Source: Cryptomeria japonica
Lineage: Eukaryota > Streptophyta > Pinopsida > Cupressales > Cupressaceae
Length of the DNA stretch: 64,000 nucleotides
Direction: 5' to 3'
NCBI RefSeq assembly: GCF_030272615.1
Contig: NC_081415.1
Coordinates: 421,936,757-422,000,756, forward strand
How positions within the stretch are numbered: the first letter of the stretch is position 1; each line of letters begins with the position of its first letter. Below are positions 1 to 10,473 of this stretch, piece after piece. Below the pieces are notes generated by a model. It had not been told where the DNA came from, ran no database searches, and saw only the letters and a program-made list of their open reading frames with translations. The translations under genes and the position numbers were made by a program.

Positions 1-1
1 T

Positions 2-1480
2 GAGGATGATGGGTTTGACATTCTCCCTACTAATGCACAACAGGAACGATCAACGATTCTCATCGAGGAAACCAAAGAATACAATGTGGGGACTCCTGAA
101 AATCCTCATCTCATACATCTAGCATCTCTTCTCACTCTAGAGGAACCTAAATTTATAGAGTTCTTCCAGAAGCGTCAGATCAACTTCGCATGGTCATATG
201 CAGACATGTCTGGGCTTGATCCTAATTTAGTCATGCATCACCTCACTGTAGCAGAAGGAGCCAAACCTGTCAAGCAGAAGCTTCGTAAGATGCATCCTCA
301 AATTTCAGTACTAGTCAAAACAGAAATCAAGAAACTCCTAGATGTTGGTTTTATTAGACCAATTGATTATGCAGAATGGATCTCCAATATTGTGCCTGTC
401 GGCAAACCAAAAGGGGGCATCCGCATTTGTACTGACTTAAGAGATTTGAATAAAGCCTGTCCTAAGGATGACTTCCCCCTTCCAAATATCGACATCATAA
501 TAGACCTGACAGTAGGACATGCCATGCTTTCACTCATGGATGGCTTTTCAGGATACAATCAAATAAAGATCGCACCAAAGGATCAACATAAGACAGCCTT
601 CACCTGTCCATGGGGCACATATTGCTGGAATGTAATGCCTTTTGGTCTAAAGAATGCAGGAGCAACCTATCAAAGAGCAATGACCACCATCTTCCATGAC
701 ATGATGCATACTACGATGGAAGATTATGTTGATGACTTACTAGCAAAATCACTCACCAGAGAAGGGCATCTCCACATCTTAGATAAAATCTTTGATAGAC
801 TAGAACAATACCATGTTCAACTCAACCCAAAGAAATGTGTCTTTGGAGTAACCTCCGGGAAGCTTCTAGGATACATTGTCTCAAGCAAAGGTATTGAGGT
901 TGACCTAGCAAAGGTAAAAGCAATCATGGACATGCCACCACCAAAGAATATCAGTCAGCTAAGGACATTACAAGGGTGGCTTCAATCCATTCAAAGATTC
1001 ATTGCACAATTGGCTGATAAGTGTCACCCATTCACACACCTGCTACACAAGAACATCTGCTTTCAGTGGGATGCCCGATGCCAACAAGCATTTCAAACGC
1101 TTAAAGACTATCTCATGAATCCACCATTGCTGATGCCACCAGATCCAAGAAGACCATTGTTACTCTATATCTCAGCAACAAGTACAGCATTGGGTGTACT
1201 ACTGGCACAACATAATGCAGAAGGAAAAGAGTGTGATGTTTACTACATCTCTCGCACACTGGTGGGCTATGAACTCAATTACACACCTATTGAGCGAGCT
1301 TGCCTAGCAGTAATCTTAGCAGCCACTAAACTGAGGCACTATCTATTAACACACAAAGTACAACTCATTACAAAGATTGATCCACTCAAGTATTTACTCA
1401 GCAAAGCAGCATTGACAGGTCGCTTGGCCAAATGGGTGATGATTCTAAGTGAATTTGACATCAAGTATGTAGATCGTTAA
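2..1480 (+). pseudogene. Ty3/gypsy pol: reverse transcriptase and first RNase H
   Basis: The frame is open from base 2, so the protein continues to the left; no start codon is needed here. RT copies element RNA into DNA in the particle. RT blocks are clear: the LIRPI-like and CTDLRDLN segments near 350-450, the GFSGYNQI and PFGLKNAGATYQRAM blocks near 540-680, and the catalytic YVDD at codons 725-736. The connection and first RNase H follow from about 1,000 to 1,440, ending in the KLRHYLL and DPLKYLLS motifs. The usual first catalytic Asp of this RNase H is not visible (YISATSTALG), in line with its decay in the Tat lineage, where a second RNase H takes over. TAA at 1,478 breaks the frame; reading resumes in the same frame. 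Confidence 0.88.
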
Positions 1481-2188
1481 GCTATCAAAGGTCAAGTTAT
1501 TGCAGATCAGTTGGCCGATGCGCCTCTCATAGGCGATCATCCTCTTATTTCCAATTTTCCAGATGAAGAGATATTCATGATCACAATAACACAACCATGG
1601 AAACTATACTTTGATGGTTCATACACTAGGCATGGCTCGGAGGCAGGCATTATGTTTATCACACCTCAGGGTGATAGCATCCCGAAGTCTTACAGGCTCA
1701 CATTTCCATGCACAAACAACATAGCAGAATATGAGGCCTTGATCACAAGACTCGGGCTAGCCATACAATGGAAATTACAAGAACTACAAGTATATGGCGA
1801 CTCCCAACTGGTCATTCGACAAGCAACTGATGAATATCAGACCAAGGATGATAAACTCATGCCATTTAAGCAAATGGTGGACAATCTAAAGTCATCATTT
1901 ACTACAATTTCCTTTGAGCAGATACCTAGAGATCATAATCGAGCTGCTGACGCTATGGCTACCATCGCATCTCTCCTAGATTTTCCACAGAATTCAACAC
2001 GCTACGAGTTCTTGGTAGAACAGCTTTGGATCCCCGCGTATGATATCCCAAAATCTGAGATGATATGTTGCCTTGTCGGTTCTGACTCCCCATGGTACGG
2101 TGAATTCTACACCTATCTCCGCGATCACACCCTACCTCCTAACCAATCAAATAACCAACGTAAAACCTTCATTCGCCAAACTGCTTGA
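1481..2188 (+). pseudogene. Archaeal-type RNase H domain of Tat pol
   Basis: Same frame as the RT segment, separated from it only by the TAA at 1,478. The domain has the RNase H fold signature: WKLYFDGSY (catalytic Asp codon at 1,613), NNIAEYEAL (Glu), YGDSQLV (Asp) and NRAADAMA (Asp), so all four acidic catalytic residues are present. This second RNase H degrades the RNA strand of the cDNA hybrid and marks the Tat lineage. The segment ends at TGA 2,186-2,188; the frame continues past it as linker to the integrase. CGA to TGA is the simplest origin of that stop (inference). No independent start codon is needed. Confidence 0.85.
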
Positions 2189-3349
2189 TATACCATTATT
2201 GCCGAGACCCTATACCGATGCAGTCTTGATGGTACTCTCCTTCGATGTCTGGAACAGGATGAGATAACAAAGGCCTTGGAAGAGGTACATGAAGGAATTT
2301 GTGGAACCCATGCAAGTGGTCCGTCACTAGCCAAGAAACTCCTGCGCAATGGATACTATTGGCCATCTATGAAAAAAGACTCCTACTACTTTGTCAGGAA
2401 GTGCAAGAAATGCCAAGTTCATGGCGACCTGATACATGCACCAGCACAGGAATTGCAACCAATCACAACACCATGGCCTTTTTGTCAATGGGGTCTTGAC
2501 CTTGTGGGTAAAATCCATCCATCTTCATCCAACGGCCACAAATTCATTATTACCGCCACCGAATATTTCACAAAGTGGATCGAAGCTGTTCCACTTACCC
2601 AAGTCACTAGCAAGTAGATCGCCTCATTCATCCTCAACTACATCATCTGCCAGTATGGTGTGCCCATGTCCATCATCACAGATAACGGTCTTCCATTCAA
2701 GAATCAAGATGTTCGTGAACTCTATGAGAAATTTCATATCCAACACCGCTTTTCCACTCCCTATTACCCACAAGGCAATGGTCAGGCCAAAGCATCAAAT
2801 AAGAACATATTAAGGATCCTAAAGAAGACAGTCAATGATGTTGGCCGTGATTGGCATGTTCAACTGAATCCAGCACTATGGGCATATCGAACTAGCATTC
2901 GGACCCCTACAGGTGCAACTCCTTATTCATTGGTCTATGGTGCCGAAGCTATCTTACCTATTGAGGTGGAGATACCATCACTACGGGTTTCCTTGCATAA
3001 TCTAATAGATGACGAAGCCTACAGAGTATCCCGTCTTTAGGACTTAGAGTTACTAGATGAGAAGCGACAAGCTGCATACAATCACCTCAAAGCCTATCAG
3101 CAACGCATGAATAGAAGCTACAATCACCGAGTTAGATCTCGTACATTTGAGTTAGGTGATCTTGTTCTACCAGAGAATCCTCGCAATCAACCAAACAGAG
3201 AACATCAGGGCAAGTTTGAATCAAACTGGTTGGGCCCATATGTTGTCACTGCTGTATTTGGGTCTGGGGCATATCAGTTGGCTACATCAGAAGGAGAACC
3301 GCTCACAGATCCAATCAACAGCATGCACCTCAAACGGTTTTATACCTAA
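2189..3349 (+). pseudogene. Integrase of Tat pol with catalytic Glu replaced by Lys
   Basis: Same frame as the upstream pol segments. The HHCC zinc domain is intact (VHEGICGTH ... RKCKKCQVH, about 2,288-2,420). Two of the three core acidic residues are visible (WGLDLVG near 2,490; ITDNG near 2,680), but the third, expected in NGQAEAxNK, is Lys (codon AAA at 2,789-2,791). The C-terminal domain runs to HLKRFYT at 3,349. TAG stops at 2,615 and 3,038 interrupt without frame change; both fit CAG to TAG. The GAA to AAA change and the CAG changes are what deamination of methylated cytosines would give, but that is inferred from family consensus. The integrase cannot be active as it stands. Confidence 0.87.
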
Positions 3350-4739
3350 GCTGAACAAAGCATCAGGCTTCCCTACATACCAGAAAATACCACAAACATT
3401 CAGAAAAATGTCCTGAAGAAATACAAAAACATTCAAAAAAGTAAAGAAAAATCATGCATCCAAACAGTGAACAACCACTCTGGTGGCACCTTGGGTAAGT
3501 GCGATGGTGAAAACTTGGCAAACAGGCACCACTCGTAAAGACAATGGCTCTAGTATCTTTCAGGCTTGTTGCAATCACTTCATACATACATCCATCCATC
3601 CATCAACCATGACTTGTTATAAATCTACAAATCCAAGAAAGTACTGCATGCATCCTACATCCCGCTTTTTTATAGTCATGTCTAAAAACTGGGGGCAATG
3701 CCTTTAACCTATTGATGGAAGTGGATTCTACATTGTCTTGTGATTCATTAAAGTTCTTCATTTAAAACTATCTCACAAAATCCAAAAAACATTCAAAACA
3801 ATTCAAAATCCAAAAAACATTCAAAACAATTCAAAATCCAACAAGCATTCAAAAATGTCTCGCAAAATACCAAAAACATTCAAAAACAATACAAAGTCCA
3901 AAAACAATGAAAAAACCATAAAAAATCAAAACACGGCAACACCTTGTACATACTCATCCGCACAGATACAAAACAAACATTGACATAATACTCACATGAT
4001 GACCATTTACCACTCAAACCACACAATCAACATCAACACTCAAAACTGTCTTCAACAAGGATGCATCCTTCCTTACCAAAACAAAGACAAGATGATATTT
4101 TCTTTGACAAGAAAATTCTATTTACGCTATCAAATACTTGGTTGATTTATGGGCTAGTTATTTATATTAGGTTCCTACAGCATTGTTTGTGTATCTTCGG
4201 TACATTATTCCGATGAAGTTCTGGGGCATGTACTAATGGTGTCTACGTGGGAAGTTCACCAAGCTTCGTGATCTTATGCCAAATGCAGTCATAGATCATT
4301 ACGGCTTGCTGACTACAGTGTATACCTCGACCATATGAGCATGAACCATTACCAAGGATCCTTATTCTTTATTCTTTATGTATATACTATTTGTTTGCAG
4401 GAACATTGCTCTTCCTTTGGTTCCTCCCCCCCTCATCCAATTTGGATAAAGGTTTTTATCTCTTAGTACGGTATGCACTTGTCTCAGGATATGATCAGCC
4501 TAAGATCAAGGAGGACGATCCAAGTCATGCATGAACGGAGATAATCCTTGTCTATTCCGCAAGCAATACTCTAGGTCGACTTGACCCTTATATCAAGTCA
4601 TTTGTATTAACTTGCTATATAAAATCCATGTAAGGAATACTCAGGTCATCTTGAATCATTATGCCATGATGCTTGTATTCTCTTCCAACATTTTAAAGCT
4701 CAATGATGAAAATAGAGCACTATGGATCGTCATTTCATC
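3350..4739 (+). other. Tat element 3' region, no gene recognised
   Basis: Begins right after the integrase stop. A-rich stretches with repeated ACATTCAAAA words (3,390-3,930) are followed by a polypurine-like stretch (AAAAACTGGGGGCAATG, about 3,685-3,701), which could be an internal or old PPT. From about 4,080 to 4,740 I see no coding pattern and no recognised motif. Confidence 0.5.
3777..3915. repeat. 28-bp tandem repeat
   Basis: The words ATCCAAAAAACATTC and AAAACAATTCAAA recur with a 28-bp step (starts near 3,781, 3,809 and 3,837), giving two near-identical copies and two more degenerate ones. It lies in the 3' region of the Tat element shortly after the PPT-like stretch. Confidence 0.8.
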
Positions 4740-5880
4740 TCATCTGTTTATATCTTGCATTCCGTTGCATATCACCCATCTATTCATTCATTCATATGTA
4801 GGCTTTATATACAAAAGTGACCATTAAAGCTGGTCTTGGATACAATCACGACTGAGTACTCTGATACATCATCAATGCATCATGCAAAAGTCTTAAAAAC
4901 CTTGCATTCCTCATGGTCATATCATCATCGCATTTAGGTGCATCTTGCATTAAGTCCATTCATGTCATTTTTAACTTAATATTGCATATAGTTCATTTTT
5001 TGACATTAGTTTTCATTAATCATTTGCATCATTGCATCAATCATAAATAATTAGATTCATTCGTGGGATCAAATTGTCTTTGATTGTTTTAAATCATTTA
5101 CTAGGCATTCATTTAGTGTCAATTATCCATCATCATTTCATCATCCTTTATCATTTATTATTGCATCCATTCATTAGTGAAAAAGTGCATTCATTCATCC
5201 ATTTATTAAAGTATCTTATTATGCTCATTTTAGGAATCATTCACATTGCATTCATTATCTTTTTAATTGCATTAAGGTACAATTATTAAAACCATAAGTT
5301 GTAATATCCTCATATTATCATTTGTACTTAAATCATATTTAAAAGCATTTAGAATCATAAATCCATTTGTTTCCAAACATTGGTTCATACCATTATATAT
5401 ATATCCATTATACATAGGCATTTATTTCGACATTATCATATAAACATTTGTACTTTACATTTTATTTATCCATATTACATTCATCTAAAAACATCTAGAT
5501 GCATATCCATACATCAAATCATTCATTCAACCATTGCATTAACATCATCGCATAAATTATCATTGCATAAGAAACACCAAAATCCTGTTCATAAATCATC
5601 ATAAGCATACATCATCATCATGGCATTACATACATAAAGCATTACATCAAAAATCAAACAAATCATACATATATAAGCCTGCATTCATATGTCAGTATCC
5701 CACGTCATAAATCATCATAAAAACATGCATATAAGAAACATCTCATCAAATGCATACATGTACACATATCCATCTAAGCAATAACTCATCATCCTGCATA
5801 AACATCCATACATATCAATTGCATATCATCAAAATATGGGATCTCCTCATATATATCATCTCATATATCAGAGTACAATG
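4740..5880. repeat. G-poor ATTCAT/ATCAT-rich low-complexity tract
   Basis: For about 1.1 kb the plus strand is built from short words such as CATTCATT, ATCATCAT, GCATT and TTCATT, with very few G bases. There is no fixed period, so it looks like an old, slipped ATTCAT-type microsatellite. ORFs across it are repeats of H, I and S and are not credible genes. It lies between integrase and the antisense PMD gene, just past the 3' end of that gene. Confidence 0.7.
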
Positions 5881-5968
5881 AAGTCAACAAAATCGGCTAC
5901 CAAGAGCCATCCAAGATACAGTCCAAAAAATAAACAATGATACAATACATATATGCAAAAATGCTCTC

Positions 5969-7972
5969 TCAAATGCCACTCTGGCCAGATGTTGTACCAC
6001 CATCACCACCTGCTCCCCCACTGGGACTCGCACCACCTGATCCATCTCTCCGTGGAGGCCTCATCGAACCCCCACTCACTCCTGCATCCCCTGATCTCTC
6101 CCTCTGCAAAGGACCCATCACACCCCCACTGCTCTGCACCCTCTGTGATCACTCTGATCTGGCCTACAGCATCTGAGAATAGCTAAGATCTCACTGACTA
6201 GCTGGCACCACCTGCTCATATAAACCCCGCCAGTAGTCTATCTCTACCTGTGCTCGTTGCATCTCCCTCATCACCTCCCCCATAGGCCCCTATGCTCCTA
6301 CTCCAATTCAGACTCTCTCCTGCAGCTCTGCCAATCTCTCCACTGCACTATCCCTCTCCTACAGCACCACCGCCAGCTCTGACTCCCGTGCAAATAGCTG
6401 CACATCCCTAGCCGCCACCTCCGCCTCCAAATCCTCTACTCGGGTCTGCAAATGTGCTATCATGTGATCTCGAAGATCTGTAGTGGCTCCCTCCCCGGTA
6501 TCCATCACAACCTCACCTATACCACCCTCTCTAGTAGCTCCCTCCCCTCTGTCCATCGAGATCTCCCTCTCCATCCCCCTCCCACCCAACCGAACTCCTC
6601 CCTGTATCAATGGTCCCTATGCTATCCGTAGAGGCAGTCCACCTCTCCCTCTCCGCTGAATCCACATCCCCAACCCACCACCTCCTCCACCTCCACCTCC
6701 TCCTCCTCCATCTCCTCCTCCTCCTCCATCTCCTCCTCCACCTCCTCCACCTGCCCTCGGTCCTCGATCTCCTGCCCTCCTCCATCTTCAGCCCCTCTCA
6801 TCCTCAAAATCCGGAATCAGCTTTGCTAGATCCGATATCCGTAGAATTGGGTGCGCTGCTCGGTACTGCGTGTACTCATCTGCTACTCCTGCATCCACGA
6901 CCCTCGATCGTATATCCCATGGTCTCGCCTGTAGTGTCTGAAACTCGGCTAATGCTTGATCATACGGCAGCACTGGCCCCCATGCGTACCTCTCCCGAAT
7001 CACTCGAGCATACTCCGCTAATCCACTAGGCAGTCCCTACTGCCGTCCAAACTGTCTCAGAACTCTCTCGGGCACCTGTCTCTCCACATGGTAAGAGGTC
7101 CTCCCAATGAGGAATCGGGTCATAAAAACATAGGGCAGTGCCTCTGCATCATCATCCCATGGCTCACACTCCAGGTAAGGTCGCCATATGACTGCATCTA
7201 GATCGTCCAGTGCCCGCCGCCACCACTCTAACTTCCCCAGGTGGGGCTGACTCATCATGCCGCTATACATGAACATATACGGCTGATCTACTGCACGGAA
7301 CCTCGGACTCACTAGTCGAGTCACTGGTAGGTGCTCCCAGGCCCAAATATGTAGCAGCGTCACTCCCACTACTAAGGAACCCCTCCCCCGGTAGACCACC
7401 TCATGAAGCTCCTGGTACAGGTGCGCAAGTATGCACGACCCCCATGCAAATCAGGTCCACTTGGTAATCATCATCTCGATCACCTACCCCCACCCCACGG
7501 CCAAACCATGTGATCGCCTGTCAGGACATAGAAATCCTCCCACGATACTTGATAGCACTACTGGTAGAGGCTCATATAACGCAACTATCTCCTCCCAGGC
7601 AATAGAGCCATCATCAATAAAAATGTCCTCATCAAAAAACCTCTGAACTACAAGGGTCCCCCAGGATCTGTCATATGTAACCAGCTCCCCCCGAATTAGA
7701 ATCCACAGGATGCACCACACATCCTCTAGGGTCACTGTCATCTCCCCATGTGCCAGATGGAAGGTGCACATCTCACTGTGCCACCGCTCGGCTAATGTTG
7801 TGATCAAACCGTGATTCATCCGAATCACGGGCATGTGCATCACCTCATACAATCCAGTAGCAGCAATACAATCTATCTCTGCCTCTGTCAATCGATCCCG
7901 CAACCCCTGTGTCGCAAGATGTCTTTCGCATAACTGCAACACGCCTAGATCCTCTTGCACATGGACATTCAT
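5969..7972 (-). pseudogene. Antisense plant mobile domain (PMD) gene in Tat element
   Basis: One minus-strand frame runs from ATG 7,972 to TGA 5,969 (about 667 codons) with several in-frame stops and no frameshift that I could find. The N-terminal part matches the plant mobile domain (aminotransferase-like) family: GLYEVMHMP, LAERWHSEMCTFHL and GEMTVTLEDV, then LLHIWAWEHL further on. A Gly-rich stretch (about 6,790-6,650, a CTCC-rich run on the plus strand) and a coiled coil (RVEDLEAEVAARDVQLFARE, about 6,460-6,400) follow, then REMQRAQVEIDYWRGLY and a Gly/Ser-rich tail. Stops seen include TAG 7,484, TAG 7,037, TGA 6,788 and TAG 6,356. Some PMD proteins act in transposon silencing and gene expression (MAIN, MAIL1); the role of retroelement copies is unknown. 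TGA lies directly upstream of the ATG, supporting this start. Confidence 0.78.
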
Positions 7973-8239
7973 CAATCACCATCAGTTGTTTTGTTTTCAA
8001 ACTTTCTTAAGTTTAAACCTAGACTATCAATAGATACTTTGATCAAGTATCTTCGGGTCTCAACAGGTAAGCAATCATGGCAACCTCGACTTCAACAAAC
8101 ATTTATCCTAAAAATGACCTAAGTCTCATTAGGCTGCTATGGTTCAAAACAACTCCCACTTCACATCGCCATCCATCCATCATTGGCATTGGGAGATTTT
8201 CTTCATCCAAACTGGGACATCTCTTTATCCTAAAACAAA

Positions 8240-8535
8240 AGCGCTATTTTACCAACAAAAGCGCTAGTTTCTCAACAATAGCACTACAACCCTAACAAAA
8301 GCGCTCAATAAGCTATCCAATAGCGCTCAAACTATAAATGCGCTAAAACACCTACGCAGTAGCACTAATTAAGAGCAATAGCACTCAATCGCGCTTATTA
8401 ATCAATAGCGCCTAAACATGCATATAATAGCACTAAAATATTTCAAAAGCGCTCAAACAATAGGCCAATAGCGCCATTGCGATACCATAGCGCTAGTTAA
8501 TTGAACAAAAGTGCCAAAACCATAGTTTCAGCGCT
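8240..8535. repeat. Array of AGCGCT-core repeats, ~20-21-bp period
   Basis: Palindromic AGCGCT or a close variant (AGCACT, AGCGCC, TGCGCT, AGTGCC) occurs at 8,240, 8,260, 8,280, 8,300, 8,322, 8,339, 8,361, 8,380, 8,390, 8,407, 8,429, 8,448, 8,470, 8,489, 8,510 and 8,530. Steps are mostly 19-22 bp, about two helical turns. Sequence between cores is AT-rich and poorly conserved, so it is the motif and phase that persist. The array lies between a minus-strand TATA-like box (8,784) and the antisense PMD start (7,972). Confidence 0.85.
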
Positions 8536-8783
8536 CTTGCTCCGACTCGACTTGGACTCAGCAAAAAGCCTATAAAAAATGTTTAACAATTCAAAATTCC
8601 AATTTGCGTACCGCTGGTCTGTAGTCGTCTGGCCGCTGGAACCGTCGGACTCACTCAAATCTGTGCTCTGTAATCGGTATCGACATCCTGATTGCTGCTC
8701 ACTCCTCCAAAACGTCACTATCAGAGCTCTAGTTTCACACTGGTCGCGGTCACAAATGATCTTGTTTTCATCCCTTTCACCCC

Positions 8784-8790
8784 ATTTATA
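8784..8790 (-). promoter_or_regulatory. Possible TATA box for the antisense PMD gene
   Basis: TATAAAT on the minus strand, about 810 bp upstream of the PMD ATG. A start site about 30 bp downstream would put the AGCGCT array in the 5' leader. Position and match to consensus are the only evidence. Confidence 0.3.
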
Positions 8791-9087
8791 CCCTTCACCG
8801 TCACCATAACTTCCCCCCCGCTCACCGCCGTGGTCCCCGTAAACTTCCCGAGCTTCCCATTTCTCCATTTTACCCCCATTTTCTTTTATTTTTCACCCGT
8901 ATGGCTAACTCCTTTTCTTCTAAAACCCTGCCAATTTTCATTCTTTTTTGAGAGATCGCCCGATTTTTCAAAAAATTTCAGCCCATCTCTCGAGGGGGCA
9001 TACCACCCATTAAATTAACATTTTATGGGGCATCTTCTTCACACCAGTTTTTCTTTCTTTGAAATGATGCGATAAACCACACCGTCT

Positions 9088-9101
9088 CAAAAAGGGGCAA
9101 A
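9088..9101 (+). other. Polypurine tract before the 3' LTR
   Basis: CAAAAAGGGGCAAA sits directly before the TGTAGTCAC that begins the LTR, the expected place for plus-strand DNA priming during reverse transcription. Alignment with the second LTR of this family (42,326) starts at the same base, which fixes the boundary. Confidence 0.7.
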
Positions 9102-9125
9102 TGTAGTCACACAAATTTGTCCAGC

Positions 9126-9365
9126 TTAATTAAATAAATATTCGCTATTTATTTGATTAAAAATCCACTAGCCATCAGTTAATTAAATTAATATTTAATT
9201 AATTCATCTCCAAACATTCTCCTACTAATTAAATAAATTATTCATTTTATTTTAATTAATTCATTAAATCAAATTCACAATCAATTAAATAAATAAAATC
9301 TATTTATTTAATTAAAATCCCCTTTTCCTCTTTTAAGTAAATTAAATAAAAATATTTATTTAAAT
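9126..9365. repeat. Series of AT-rich palindromes in LTR U3
   Basis: At least five successive inverted repeats of the form AATTAAATAAAT...ATTTATTTAATT, the first with a GC-containing loop (TTCGC near 9,141-9,145). Each could form a hairpin as RNA or cruciform DNA. The series is also present in the second LTR copy near 42,348-42,640, so it is a family character. Confidence 0.7.
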
Positions 9366-10029
9366 CATTTATTCCCCCCCCCACTTGCATTTTCCTACAA
9401 ATGCAACTTGCACTCATTTATTGGAATAAATGAATTTTTATTTTAAATAAAAATCCTATTTTCCCTCACCCACCAAATCCAATTGCAAAATCTAATCCCC
9501 TTCTAGATTCTTCTAACCCCTTCCTAATTAGCCTAATCCATCCCCTAATTATTGTCACATTCCTAAACAAAATGAAGTCACTTCTCAAAGACTTCAAAAG
9601 TCTTTGAAAAGCATTTAATGCTTTGTGTGTTCAACAAATTAACCCCCAAAGTCTTCAAAACCACTAATAGTTCTTACATGACCATTTATGGCTCTTACAT
9701 AACCATTTATGGTTATTTCAAACTTGTCCCCCCAAACATTTATTGCTTTGACCATATCTATCCTTCTTGCCTTTGCACAAGAATTTATCCATTGGATAAA
9801 AGCTTTATTCTTTGAATAAAGAGTTTATTTATTCATTCAATTAACCTTGACTTTAACTCTCAAAGTCATGTCAAGCATTTAATGTTTATTCCCTCTCCTC
9901 TCAACCTATCTCACATTGACACTTGTCATCCTAGGATTGGGTTAAAAGCCCTCACATGGATTTGAAATCATTCGATCCTGACCCTTGTTGAGATTATTCA
10001 ATCTCAACCATCCATTGCTCCATTTTTCC

Positions 10030-10038
10030 TATAAATAG
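10030..10038 (+). promoter_or_regulatory. LTR TATA box
   Basis: TATAAATAG, about 930 bp into the LTR and conserved at the same place in the other copy (43,687). This is the likely core promoter and marks the U3/R region; transcription should start about 30 bp downstream. Confidence 0.65.
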
Positions 10039-10473
10039 AGCCAATTTCTTCATAATCCAGATCTTGAAAACTTGTATGCATTTAACCTATAGGCATTTTA
10101 GAGAGCATTTAACATAGTAAACTAAAATCTTGTTATTTTGGTTAAAATCAATCATTTCAATAACATCTAGTATTTTAGCTTTTCATTTTACATTTGGAGC
10201 ACAATACTAAAATCTCAATCCTCCATAAGCATCCATAGTGCAAAAAGCTGCTGAGAGCTACACTATTTTGGAACTTGGAGAGGAGAGGAACAAGGGAGAA
10301 GGAGCTAAGAGCATGCTAAGAGGCATTTGGAGATGCCTTATTATTTTTATTTCACTTGTTAGATATATTAGCATGATTTTAGTATCTCTTTTGATATGCC
10401 TGTTTAGATTAATTTTTGATTGACTAACACTAACGATTTTCTTGTGTCTTGTGTTGTTTGTCATTTGCTAACC

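Larger units (their letters stand above)
1..10429 (+). mobile_element. Tat-type Ty3/gypsy LTR retrotransposon, 3' portion
   Basis: The element enters from the left edge inside pol and runs through RT, a second (archaeal-type) RNase H, integrase, a 5.7-kb 3' region with an antisense PMD gene, a polypurine tract (9,088-9,101) and a 3' LTR (9,102-10,429). A second RNase H between RT/RNase H and integrase is known for the Tat lineage, and antisense ORFs between pol and the 3' LTR are known in some Tat elements (Grande, RIRE2 and relatives, from memory). The 5' LTR and gag lie outside the window. The right end abuts a LINE reverse transcriptase cut mid-domain, so this element probably inserted into LINE A. 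Assigning the 3' LTR to the same element as pol is inference: no other element boundary is visible between them. Confidence 0.75.
9102..10429 (+). repeat. 3' LTR of the Tat element
   Basis: Begins TGTAGTCAC after a polypurine tract and ends near CTAACA at 10,429 (10,435 also possible). It is homologous over its whole length to 42,326-44,064: the palindromic AATTAAATAAAT series at the start, the ACTTGCATTTTCCTACAAATG block, the AAAGTCTTC and ACATGACCATT words, the TATAAATAG box, and the GAGAGCTACAC ... ACTTGGAGAGG block near the end. The right boundary is less certain than the left because the other copy has diverged there. It abuts LINE A. Confidence 0.8.

Noticed and set aside
6531-6807. Arg/Trp/Gly-rich ORFs on both strands
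   Set aside because: Frame shadows of a CTCC/GGAG low-complexity run inside the PMD gene.
8240-8535. CRISPR-like regular array
   Set aside because: Short core with a 20-21-bp step, no distinct spacers, and the context is a plant retroelement.
8579-9018. Small plus-strand ORFs before the Tat LTR
   Set aside because: Overlapping frames with biased Ser/Pro/Phe composition in a C/T-rich stretch; no support as genes.
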